21,054 bases of DNA, taken from NCBI GenBank assembly GCA_046289975.1, contig JBKBUQ010000039.1, positions 1 to 21,054 on the forward strand, in the 5' to 3' direction. Position numbers and translations under genes: made by a program. Shown one piece after another: positions 8,686-15,544 of the stretch; position 1 is the first letter of the stretch; each line of letters opens with the position of its first letter. Origin of the DNA: UBA2798 sp046289975. Lineage in GTDB: Bacteria; Bacteroidota; Bacteroidia; Flavobacteriales_D; UBA2798. The notes under the pieces were generated by a model. It had not been told where the DNA came from and ran no database searches. It saw nothing but the letters and a program-made list of their open reading frames with translations.

Positions 8686-9792
8686 TCAGCGGTTTTTGAA
8701 ATACATTACCAGCATCACAATTCCTGCAATAACAGCGAGGATAGCCAAAATGAAGAAAACAATCTTCATGGTGCTGTACGGACGTTCACCCTGAACTTCT
8801 CCGGTTCGGCCATTTACCAAAAAGCGGTAGGTCTTACCACTGTACTGAAATGCACTGATATAAATGGGAAGAAGAATATGTTTAAAGGTGACGTCGGAAT
8901 GCGTGGTGTTGAGTGTAATGATGCGTTGTGCATTACCGCCAATGTGTTTTTCCACATCGCGGCGAATCACTTTGTCCATTTTGTTTTTTGCATCATCATA
9001 TCCTTTTACCAGATCCACACAATAACTTTCTGCACGGAAACCGGATAGGAATTTTTCATCGAAGGGAACGAGATTATTCAAATCCCATGGCTCCAGTTCT
9101 TCTGCATAGCTTTTCGGTAGCGATGTTGATCCTATAACCAGCACATCGTCAAAATGACGATCAACCCAACCTGAGCAGGGATACCAGTCGGTAACTGTTC
9201 TGGTTTTGGTAACCGTTTTTCCATTTTCAAAACTGGTATAACTTTCTGTGCGATGAATCCCTTTCATTCCGGTGTACTGACTCGCAGTAGCAGCGTCGTA
9301 GGTCCAGTAAGGAATATATACTCCGGCAAGTTTTTCTGAGTGACGCAGGTACTGTTTTAAATCGTTTGGAGCAAACCATCTGCTGCTCACCCATTTTTTG
9401 AATTCTTCGAATGCTTTGTTTTTGTCAACTCCAAATGGAAGTAAACTTTTCGGTTTGATCAGTTTAGTACTTCCTTCTTTAATAGTAAGGTGACTGCCGC
9501 AAAATGCACAGGAGTCGGATACAATTTTCGGGTCGAAAGAAGTTGTTGCTCCGCAGGCATCGCAATGGATGGTAGGAATGGTTTGGGTTGCCGATTCATT
9601 TTGCATGAAATTGTGCACAAACTTCTCAAAGTCCATTTCTTCAACCGGCTCATGTTTTACCTCAAATGCATTTTCTGTTCCGCAATACTGGCAATTCAAT
9701 GCCGTAGTACCTGGTGCGTAGTGGAGAATTGCACCACATTCTTTGCATTTGGTTTCTTTTTGATCGGCACGGTCAACGAGAACTTCTTCCAT
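8686..9792 (-). CDS. Membrane-anchored double zinc-ribbon protein (YdjG/YdjH-like)
   Basis: This 368-residue protein carries two CxxC...CxxC zinc ribbons, at Cys 16/19/34/37 and Cys 77/80/95/98. A long soluble domain follows (PYWTYDA near 165; later KHILLPIYISAFQYSGKTYRF), then one C-terminal membrane helix at 344-365 and a short basic tail. Without a signal peptide, the zinc ribbons should face the cytoplasm. Such proteins are often labelled TFIIB-type zinc ribbon or, misleadingly, primosomal helicase-like; no helicase motif is present. It lies 49 nt downstream of an SPFH gene. In Bacillus subtilis the zinc-ribbon membrane protein YdjG, YdjH and the SPFH protein YdjI sit with PspA in a membrane-stress operon. 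I infer a similar role here; the exact function is unknown. Confidence 0.8.
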   Translation of the reverse strand: MEEVLVDRADQKETKCKECGAILHYAPGTTALNCQYCGTENAFEVKHEPVEEMDFEKFVHNFMQNESATQTIPTIHCDACGATTSFDPKIVSDSCAFCGSHLTIKEGSTKLIKPKSLLPFGVDKNKAFEEFKKWVSSRWFAPNDLKQYLRHSEKLAGVYIPYWTYDAATASQYTGMKGIHRTESYTSFENGKTVTKTRTVTDWYPCSGWVDRHFDDVLVIGSTSLPKSYAEELEPWDLNNLVPFDEKFLSGFRAESYCVDLVKGYDDAKNKMDKVIRRDVEKHIGGNAQRIITLNTTHSDVTFKHILLPIYISAFQYSGKTYRFLVNGRTGEVQGERPYSTMKIVFFILAILAVIAGIVMLVMYFKNR

Positions 9793-9810
9793 TGGAAAAG
9801 CTGTTTAATT

Positions 9811-9818
9811 CAAAACTA
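9811..9818 (-). promoter_or_regulatory. Candidate internal -7 promoter box before the zinc-ribbon gene
   Basis: The minus strand reads TAGTTTTG, a perfect TAnnTTTG match, 18 nt before the zinc-ribbon start codon. No clear -33 element is present. It could give the second gene its own transcript besides read-through from the SPFH gene. Confidence 0.35.
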
Positions 9819-9833
9819 AAACGAAAGGTTAAT

Positions 9834-9847
9834 CCCTGAAATCAGGG
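9834..9847 (-). other. GC-rich hairpin at the SPFH stop codon
   Basis: CCCTGA (9834-9839) and TCAGGG (9842-9847) form an inverted repeat that includes the SPFH stop codon; on RNA the likely form is a 5-bp GC-rich stem with a 4-nt loop. It is not followed by an uninterrupted U-run, so it is more likely an attenuator or processing signal between the two genes than a full terminator. Confidence 0.4.
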
Positions 9848-11020
9848 CATTGGTGGCGGCGGTGGAGGTGGTGGAACAGCTCCGAAAATACTGCTTAACT
9901 CAGGTACTGTACCTGCAGCAAGCCATCCCGACATACCCTCTTTCCATACCATCGACTCGCGTGTAAGCTGACCTCCCTGTACCATTTGTTGCAACTGTTG
10001 CATTTCATACGGACCGTATTGTTGTCCGTTTGCAGCAACAAAGAACTTAACCTGGCCGGGTAGTGGTGGAGGAACAGCTCCTCCTCCGCGGTTTTGCTGA
10101 TTGGCGTTGTTCTGCTGGTTCATCATCGTTTGCCCGAATGCAAATCCCATTCCTGCACCCATCATGCTTCCCATATCTCCGCTGTTCGGATTATTTGCAG
10201 CTGCTTCCATTGCATTACCTGCCTGGAATTGCTGGAACTTATTCATATCCGAAAATGCATTGATAGCATCTGCCTTCGCCTGGTTCTCCACCCGGATCTC
10301 AAACGCTTTCAATTCTGCAGCCGACATCCGCTCCAGACGTGCTTTTGTATCTGCATCGAATTCGTGACTTTCAACAGTGAACAGGTTAAGCATCATTCCC
10401 ATTTTGGCGAATTCCGCATTCATCCTTTCAGTAACCTTTTCATTAACCTCATCACTTCCGAATTTTGGAAGCAGACTGGTATCACTGTTTATAACTCTTG
10501 TAAGGAATGAAACCGCTCTTGTACGCAAACGGTCTACAATCTCTTCCTTGGTGAAATGATCGTCGGTACCCATAACTTCACGAATGAAAAGTTTTGGGTC
10601 GATCACTTTCGCTTCCATTGAACCAAACGCTTTAAGTTGTGTGTTTCTGAAAAGCGGCGAAGACATATCATTAATGGTCATCGCTCCTTTTGTTCCCCAG
10701 CGTAAATCGGAAATTACTTTCGTGTTAACGAAAATTACTTCTGCTTTAAATGGAGAATTAAATCCGTATTTCCATCCTTTTAGTGTAGAAAGAATGGGCA
10801 TGTTCTGTGTTTCCAGTGTATAGGTGCCCGGTTGGAAAACATCCGCAAATTCACCCTCGTTCTGAAAAACTGCAACCTGCGATTCGCGCACGATCAGTTT
10901 TGCACCGTTCTTGATCTCATTTCCCTGCCGCTCAAAACGGAAGGCGATTGAGTTGTCTGAAGTATCGAGCCACTCGATAATGTCTATCAGCTGACCCTTA
11001 ATTTTATCCCATAATCCCAT
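9842..11020 (-). CDS. SPFH-domain protein (YdjI-like) with C-terminal GYF_2 domain
   Basis: This 392-residue protein has an SPFH (stomatin/prohibitin/flotillin) domain at about 30-230, of the subtype often labelled virion core protein or YdjI. The N-terminus MGLWDKIKGQLIDIIEWLD is typical and lacks a signal peptide or true membrane helix. A helical stretch follows (ERMSAAELKAFEIRVENQAKA), then a Gly/Met/Asn-rich linker. A GYF_2 domain (about 324-380, with QQYGPYEMQQLQQMV and MVWKEGMSGW) is flanked by PPPLPG at 317-322 and eight prolines at 383-390. SPFH proteins assemble into membrane-associated rings or scaffolds; GYF domains classically bind proline-rich peptides. It is the first gene of a pair with the zinc-ribbon membrane protein. 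I infer a membrane-organising or envelope-stress role. Confidence 0.88.
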   Translation of the reverse strand: MGLWDKIKGQLIDIIEWLDTSDNSIAFRFERQGNEIKNGAKLIVRESQVAVFQNEGEFADVFQPGTYTLETQNMPILSTLKGWKYGFNSPFKAEVIFVNTKVISDLRWGTKGAMTINDMSSPLFRNTQLKAFGSMEAKVIDPKLFIREVMGTDDHFTKEEIVDRLRTRAVSFLTRVINSDTSLLPKFGSDEVNEKVTERMNAEFAKMGMMLNLFTVESHEFDADTKARLERMSAAELKAFEIRVENQAKADAINAFSDMNKFQQFQAGNAMEAAANNPNSGDMGSMMGAGMGFAFGQTMMNQQNNANQQNRGGGAVPPPLPGQVKFFVAANGQQYGPYEMQQLQQMVQGGQLTRESMVWKEGMSGWLAAGTVPELSSIFGAVPPPPPPPPMP

Positions 11021-11080
11021 GGCGAAAATGTTTTTTTGATGAAAATAGTAATAATATTGAAACCTGAAATAGATAATAGG

Positions 11081-11908
11081 ATGAAGGAATTTAGCTTGTT
11101 AAGAAGTTTTTTGCTGATTGCACTCAGCCTGATCCTTTCAGTGGCGTTGGCACAGGAGGATGAGGAGCAGTCGTCGGGTTTGCTCGTGGCCGGGAAATTT
11201 TACTTCGGAATTAATGCCGGAGGGTATCTTGCCAATAAACACACCGCAAACTACTACGCGGGGTACAACGATTTTACCATTCCCGAGTTAATTGCCATTC
11301 CCCAGATCTATAGTCAGATTTATACGGTTCTGCAAAGCAATTTCAGGATGGGCGAATTTCCGGCTAACCCCAGGTACAGGACAGGTATTAACCTTGGACT
11401 AAACCTGGGCTACTATCTCGATGAGAGCATGGCACTCTATAGTAATATTGATATAGTACGACTAAAGTTTCAGGAGGTATTTACCCTTGAGGCCGACAAC
11501 CCTGCCAACCCTTCAGGTGATCCTATCGTTTATCCGCAGTCCATTATTGGTGAAGAAAACCGGATGATCATCGATCTTGGATTACACTTCGATTTCGGCG
11601 ATCCCGGTAAACCTGGTGGTTATTTCGAGATATTCGGATCCTTCAACGCTACCAGGGCCCGGAAGAATGAGGTCATCATTGAAAACAACCTTCGGTATTC
11701 GCTATTATCGCAACCGAATGTCTACAACCGTGTAAATCTGGGCGGGGTGGGCTACGGACTGGGTATTGGCACAGGGGTTCGTGTAAAATTCAACCGTCAA
11801 TACACTTTCGACCTTGGCGCTACGGCTGCTTTTCACAAAATAGCGCTTTGGGACGACCGCAGGCTCAAGCTTAATCCGCTGATTTATGTGCGTCTGCTTT
11901 GGTTATAA
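11081..11908 (+). CDS. Outer-membrane beta-barrel protein
   Basis: The 275-residue product has a clear signal peptide (MKEFSLLRSFLLIALSLILS, then VALAQ), after which QEDEE begins the mature protein. Alternating hydrophobic and polar strands rich in Gly, Tyr and Asn follow (FYFGINAGGYL, GINLGLNLGYYLD, GYGLGIGTGVRVKF), ending in YVRLLWL, as expected of a small outer-membrane barrel. I chose ATG 11081 over ATG 11036 because the signal peptide begins there. The gene is divergent from the SPFH gene, with 60 nt between start codons. TAATATTG at 11052-11059 is one mismatch from a -7 box, but no -33 element is correctly spaced. Its codons look somewhat more GC-rich than those of its neighbours. No specific ligand or function can be assigned. 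Confidence 0.72.
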   Translation: MKEFSLLRSFLLIALSLILSVALAQEDEEQSSGLLVAGKFYFGINAGGYLANKHTANYYAGYNDFTIPELIAIPQIYSQIYTVLQSNFRMGEFPANPRYRTGINLGLNLGYYLDESMALYSNIDIVRLKFQEVFTLEADNPANPSGDPIVYPQSIIGEENRMIIDLGLHFDFGDPGKPGGYFEIFGSFNATRARKNEVIIENNLRYSLLSQPNVYNRVNLGGVGYGLGIGTGVRVKFNRQYTFDLGATAAFHKIALWDDRRLKLNPLIYVRLLWL

Positions 11909-11972
11909 TTTGTTTAACCATCAATTGTTAATAGTTTAGCACATAATTCCTTCGAAAATTGCAGTTCAATGG

Positions 11973-11980
11973 TAAATTTG
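11973..11980 (+). promoter_or_regulatory. Candidate -7 promoter box upstream of the SiaB/SiaC-like pair
   Basis: TAAATTTG is a perfect TAnnTTTG match within the 213-nt intergenic region 11909-12121. It would give a leader of about 135 nt before the ATG at 12122. No well-spaced -33 element is visible, so confidence is low. Apart from this I see only weak inverted repeats in the interval. Confidence 0.3.
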
Positions 11981-12121
11981 ACAGAAATCCAGGTGCCGAA
12001 ACGTCTGATGGTTCTAAAAAGAGGTTGAAACTCAATTTTTTACCGATGATTGTTGCTTATCCGGATTTTTGTTAACTTGCAAGCTAATCACGTAACCCTC
12101 TGTTAATCCGCTACACCGCTG

Positions 12122-12706
12122 ATGAGTTCTAGCTCGAATAAGGTACAGGAAATCTGCAACTCGCGGTATCAGGAGATTTATGGGAACTACAATAGTAAGT
12201 CCCAAAAGAAAATCCTGGTATCACATTTTGGTGATTTCACGCAGGATCTTGTGAATTCCATTTCTAACGGAGTTGAAGAGGGGATGCTCGAAGCCGGCGA
12301 TAAAAAAGGTACGGTAAAACGTATGTTTTCTATTCTGGTAGAAGGCCTTCAGAACGTAAGATTACACGGTGAAAAAGATGAAGATGGTCAGCAGCATTCA
12401 TTCCTCGTTATTGCTGTGGATGAAAGCGAATACCTGGTAACATTTGGTAACCTTTTGCTCAATTCTAACCGTGCAATCATGGACGAACGTCTGAAGCAGA
12501 TCAACGGTTATGACGAGGCACAGGTGAAGGCATTGTACATGGAAGTGCTTACCAATGGAATCATCTCCACAAAGGGTGGTGCCGGTCTTGGTTTTATTAC
12601 CATGGCTATGAAATCGAAGAACAAACTCAATTATACTTTCGAAGAGGTCAACGATAAATTGTGCTGCTTTACTTGTGAAGTAAAAGTGGACAGGAACGGA
12701 GGTTAA
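12122..12706 (+). CDS. siaB: SiaB family protein kinase (GHKL-type)
   Basis: SiaB kinases phosphorylate the SiaC protein; in Pseudomonas aeruginosa they oppose the phosphatase SiaA and so control the diguanylate cyclase SiaD. The 194-residue product resembles this family. Its ATP-binding elements are visible: an N-box-like segment with Glu 74, Asn 78 and His 82 (VEGLQNVRLHG), TFGN at 107-110, and a glycine loop GGAGLG at 152-157. It has no sensor or membrane domain. Only one base separates its stop codon from the ATG of the SiaC-like gene, implying joint translation. No SiaA phosphatase or SiaD cyclase lies in the window, so the output is unknown. The gene symbol is by family resemblance, not proven orthology. 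Confidence 0.82.
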   Translation: MSSSSNKVQEICNSRYQEIYGNYNSKSQKKILVSHFGDFTQDLVNSISNGVEEGMLEAGDKKGTVKRMFSILVEGLQNVRLHGEKDEDGQQHSFLVIAVDESEYLVTFGNLLLNSNRAIMDERLKQINGYDEAQVKALYMEVLTNGIISTKGGAGLGFITMAMKSKNKLNYTFEEVNDKLCCFTCEVKVDRNGG

Positions 12707-12707
12707 C

Positions 12708-13073
12708 ATGAAAGCCTTTATCAGCGATCCAACCAAGAACACTCCTGAGATACGCTTCGACCCCTCTTCAGCGAGGTTTGCCATCCGCGGAAAATCTTAC
12801 CCCGAAAATTCACGTCAGTTTTACGCTCCGGTTCTCCAATGGATCAGGATGAATCGTTTTCCTGCCTCCTCTGTACTCGAGCTTGAATTTGACTACATCT
12901 CTTCATCTTCCGTAATTGCCATCCTTGAGATGCTTAAAATGATTGAAGAAACCGATAAATCCGTTAAAGTGATCTGGACGTATGAAGCAGGTGATGATGA
13001 CTTGATGAACGTGGGAATGAATTACAGGAAGTTGTGCGGACTCGAGTTTGAATTCAACGAGCTGACAGAATAA
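12708..13073 (+). CDS. siaC: SiaC family regulatory phosphoprotein (DUF1987)
   Basis: The 121-residue product matches the SiaC/DUF1987 family. It has the conserved RGKSYPEN segment at 27-34, FYAPVLQW at 38-45, and a strand-loop-helix with serines 65-68 (FDYISSSSVIAILEML). In P. aeruginosa the phosphorylated residue is a threonine in this loop (Thr 68); here serines occupy it, so I infer serine phosphorylation. The C-terminal VKVIWTYEAGDDDLMNVGMNYR is also family-like. SiaC has a STAS-like fold and works by partner switching: its phosphorylation state decides which protein it binds. It directly follows its likely kinase, 1 nt downstream. Its partner effector is not in the window. Confidence 0.85.
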   Translation: MKAFISDPTKNTPEIRFDPSSARFAIRGKSYPENSRQFYAPVLQWIRMNRFPASSVLELEFDYISSSSVIAILEMLKMIEETDKSVKVIWTYEAGDDDLMNVGMNYRKLCGLEFEFNELTE

Positions 13074-13092
13074 AATTTCTGCTCTTTGCTAT

Positions 13093-13719
13093 TTAGCAAC
13101 TGATGTGAACCACTTTTTTGGTCTCGAAAAATTCATCTTCAAATATACTGCTGAGTTCAAGGATCTCGTATTGCGTTTTTACTGCTCTTAGTTCCTCCGA
13201 AAGATCTCCGCCTTTTAAATATAGAATTCCATTAGGCAAAGCATTGAATTGTTCTTTTTCAAATTTCCCTTTTACCCAGGGAAGAAATTCTTCAAAGCTT
13301 GTTACAGCTCTGCTAACTACAAAATGAAATTTATCGTTTACCTGTTCAGCACGCTTGTGTTCGGCAGTCAGATTTTTTAATCCGATCGCTGCGCTGACTT
13401 CCTGTACAACTTTTATTTTTTTTCCAATCGAATCGACCAGATGAAAATGTGATTCAGGAAACAAAATGGCAAGTGGTAATCCCGGAAATCCACCTCCGGT
13501 ACCTACATCCAGAATGCGTGTGCCGGGTTGGAAACGAATCATTTTTGCAATACCAAGCGAATGCAAAACATGACGCACATAAAAATGTTCCATGTCCTTA
13601 CGGGAAATGACATTGATCCTGGCATTCCATTCGGAATAAAGAGGAAAGAGCAGGTTGAATTGCTCTTCCTGCTCCTTACTGATATCGGGGAAATGAGAAC
13701 GGATCAACGATGCGTTCAT
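13093..13719 (-). CDS. rsmG: 16S rRNA (guanine-N7)-methyltransferase RsmG
   Basis: RsmG (GidB) methylates N7 of G527 in 16S rRNA using S-adenosylmethionine. The 208-residue product is of normal family length. It carries the SAM-binding motif ILDVGTGGGFPGLPLAI from residue 69, the following VDSIGKKI segment, and the N-terminal EWNARINVISRKD motif typical of the family. Its ATG overlaps the TGA of the upstream ettA gene by 4 nt (ATGA), so the two are co-transcribed and probably translationally coupled. It ends 19 nt from the convergent siaC-like gene. In other bacteria loss of rsmG gives low-level streptomycin resistance. Confidence 0.95.
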   Translation of the reverse strand: MNASLIRSHFPDISKEQEEQFNLLFPLYSEWNARINVISRKDMEHFYVRHVLHSLGIAKMIRFQPGTRILDVGTGGGFPGLPLAILFPESHFHLVDSIGKKIKVVQEVSAAIGLKNLTAEHKRAEQVNDKFHFVVSRAVTSFEEFLPWVKGKFEKEQFNALPNGILYLKGGDLSEELRAVKTQYEILELSSIFEDEFFETKKVVHISC

Positions 13720-15401
13720 TTTACAAGTTTCTTGTAGCGGAATTTTTTCTCCAAAGTATCACCCAAACGTTTACGCTTATTCTCTTCGTATTCGGTAAAT
13801 GATCCTTCAAACGAATAAACGCTTGCATCACCCTCAAATGCGAGGATATGTGTACACACCCGGTCGAGGAACCAACGGTCGTGAGAAATGATTACGGCAC
13901 ATCCCGCATAGTTTTCTAATGCTTCTTCGAGTGAACGTATCGTGTTCACATCAAGATCGTTTGTGGGCTCATCGAGCAGCAATACGTTTGATCCGGATTT
14001 TAATGTCATGGCTAGATGCAATCGGTTGCGTTCTCCACCTGATAACACTCCGCACTTTTTGTTCTGATCGGTACCGTTAAAATTGAAACGGGATACAAAA
14101 GCACGTGCATTGATCATCTTGCCACCGAGATCTACATTTTCATTTCCGCCGGAAATCACTTCAAATACGGTTTTGTTCGGATCAATCTCTTTGTGCGACT
14201 GATCCACATAGGCGATCTGTACCGTTTCTCCGATGGTAATTGCACCACTGTCCGGTTTTTCTTCGCCCATGATCATCCGGAAAATGGTGGTTTTTCCAGC
14301 ACCGTTAGGACCAATAATCCCAACGATTCCGGCAGGAGGAAGTTTGAAATTCAGATCCTCATAAAGTAATCTGTCGCCAAAACCCTTAGCTACATGTTCA
14401 AAGGTGATGACTTCGTTACCAAGACGTGGTCCGGGTGGAATATAGAGTTCGAGCTTGGCTTCTTTTTCCTTGCTGTCCTCACTGAGCATTTTCTCGTAAT
14501 TTTGTAAACGCGCCTTTTGTTTTGCCTGTCTTCCTTTTGCTCCCTGACGCACCCAGTCAAGCTCTCGTTCGAGAACTTTCTGACGTTTACTTTCCGATTT
14601 TTCTTCTTCCTCAAGACGCTTCTTCTTTTGTTCCAGCCATGAAGTGTAATTTCCTTTCCAGGGAATTCCTTCTCCACGATCAAGTTCAAGAATCCATCCA
14701 GCTACATTGTCTAGGAAGTAACGGTCGTGCGTAATTGCAATAACAGTTCCCGGATATTGTTGCAAATGCTGCTCCAGCCATAATACCGATTCAGCATCGA
14801 GGTGGTTGGTTGGTTCATCAAGTAAGAGTACGTCCGGCTGCTGCAATAACAAGCGACACAATGCCACTCGCCGGCGTTCTCCTCCTGATAATACATTGAT
14901 TGAAGTATCTCCGTCGGGACATTGCAATGCATCCATTGCTCTTGCCAGTTTCACATCGATGTTCCAGGCATCAACAGCATCCAGTTTTTCCTGGACTTCT
15001 GCCTGACGGTTCATCAATTTTTCCATTTTATCCGGATTGTCCAGATATTCTGCTTCGCCGAATTTGTTGTTGATTTCTTCAAATTCATTGAGAAGATCCA
15101 TTGTACTTTGAACACCTTCCTGCACAATTTCCTTTACCGTTTTGTTTTCATCCAGTTCCGGCTCCTGAGCAAGGTGACCAACCGTATAACCGGGAGAGAA
15201 AACAACATCACCCTGATACGATTTATCCAAACCGGCAATGATGCGTAATACCGTAGATTTACCTGAACCATTGGCACCGATAATTCCAATTTTCGCTCCG
15301 TAAAAAAAGGACAGATAAATGTCTTTTAAAATATGCTTACCCTGTGGCGTAGTCTTGTTGACCTTTACCATGGAAAAAATGACTTTGCGGTCGTCTGACA
15401 T
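13716..15401 (-). CDS. ettA: Energy-dependent translational throttle protein EttA (ABC-F ATPase)
   Basis: EttA is a cytoplasmic ABC-F protein that binds the ribosomal E site and gates the first steps of elongation according to ATP/ADP level. The 561-residue product is close to the E. coli length of 555. It has two ABC domains: Walker A GANGSGKS at 42-49 with signature LSGGERRR from 171 and LLLDEPTNHLD; then Walker A GPNGAGKTT from 364 with signature LSGGERNR from 453 and LLLDEPTNDLD. A Lys/Arg/Glu-rich linker lies between them (LEEEEKSESKRQKVLERELDW begins it). There are no membrane segments, as expected of ABC-F. It is first in an operon with rsmG (4-nt overlap). Confidence 0.95.
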   Translation of the reverse strand: MSDDRKVIFSMVKVNKTTPQGKHILKDIYLSFFYGAKIGIIGANGSGKSTVLRIIAGLDKSYQGDVVFSPGYTVGHLAQEPELDENKTVKEIVQEGVQSTMDLLNEFEEINNKFGEAEYLDNPDKMEKLMNRQAEVQEKLDAVDAWNIDVKLARAMDALQCPDGDTSINVLSGGERRRVALCRLLLQQPDVLLLDEPTNHLDAESVLWLEQHLQQYPGTVIAITHDRYFLDNVAGWILELDRGEGIPWKGNYTSWLEQKKKRLEEEEKSESKRQKVLERELDWVRQGAKGRQAKQKARLQNYEKMLSEDSKEKEAKLELYIPPGPRLGNEVITFEHVAKGFGDRLLYEDLNFKLPPAGIVGIIGPNGAGKTTIFRMIMGEEKPDSGAITIGETVQIAYVDQSHKEIDPNKTVFEVISGGNENVDLGGKMINARAFVSRFNFNGTDQNKKCGVLSGGERNRLHLAMTLKSGSNVLLLDEPTNDLDVNTIRSLEEALENYAGCAVIISHDRWFLDRVCTHILAFEGDASVYSFEGSFTEYEENKRKRLGDTLEKKFRYKKLVK

Positions 15402-15421
15402 AATAGATTCAATTTGAACCG

Positions 15422-15429
15422 CAAAGATA
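15422..15429 (-). promoter_or_regulatory. -7 promoter box for ettA-rsmG
   Basis: The minus strand reads TATCTTTG, a perfect TAnnTTTG match, 20 nt before the ettA start codon at 15401. The -33 region is only weakly matched (a T-rich stretch about 20 nt further upstream). Position and match make it the probable promoter, with a very short leader. Confidence 0.5.
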
Positions 15430-15484
15430 ATTGAATAATGGCCAATTGCTGAAAAGAAAGCAGTTTTTGTCCTTCAAACAGGAA

Positions 15485-15544
15485 TAAAAAAGTATTTCTT
15501 TTTCCCATAAAGACCAATTGAATTCAGCGGGAAATGAAATACTT
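15485..15544 (-). terminator. Probable intrinsic terminator at the end of the efflux operon
   Basis: On the minus strand AAGTATTTC (15544-15536) pairs perfectly with GAAATACTT (15498-15490). An inner TTCCC/GGGAA pairing lies across a small internal loop, and the 3' arm runs into a U-tract (A-run 15485-15490 on the plus strand). The 5' arm overlaps the TolC-like stop codon. The loop is long, about 20 nt, which lowers certainty. Confidence 0.5.

Noticed and set aside
10094..10510. Plus-strand frame of 138 codons opposite the SPFH gene
   Set aside because: It is Cys/His-rich low-quality peptide antisense to a confident gene; a shadow of the opposite strand's codon use.
11035..11059. TTTG and TAATATTG as a promoter for the beta-barrel gene
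   Set aside because: The spacing of 13 nt is too short for the Bacteroidota consensus and the -7 box has a mismatch.
12398..12784. Minus-strand frame across the SiaB/SiaC junction
   Set aside because: It overlaps two recognised genes on the other strand and shows no domain.
13086..13099. TTGCT/AGCAA hairpin between the convergent siaC-like and rsmG genes
   Set aside because: The stem is only 5 bp, overlaps the rsmG stop and has no T-run on either side, so it is not a convincing terminator.
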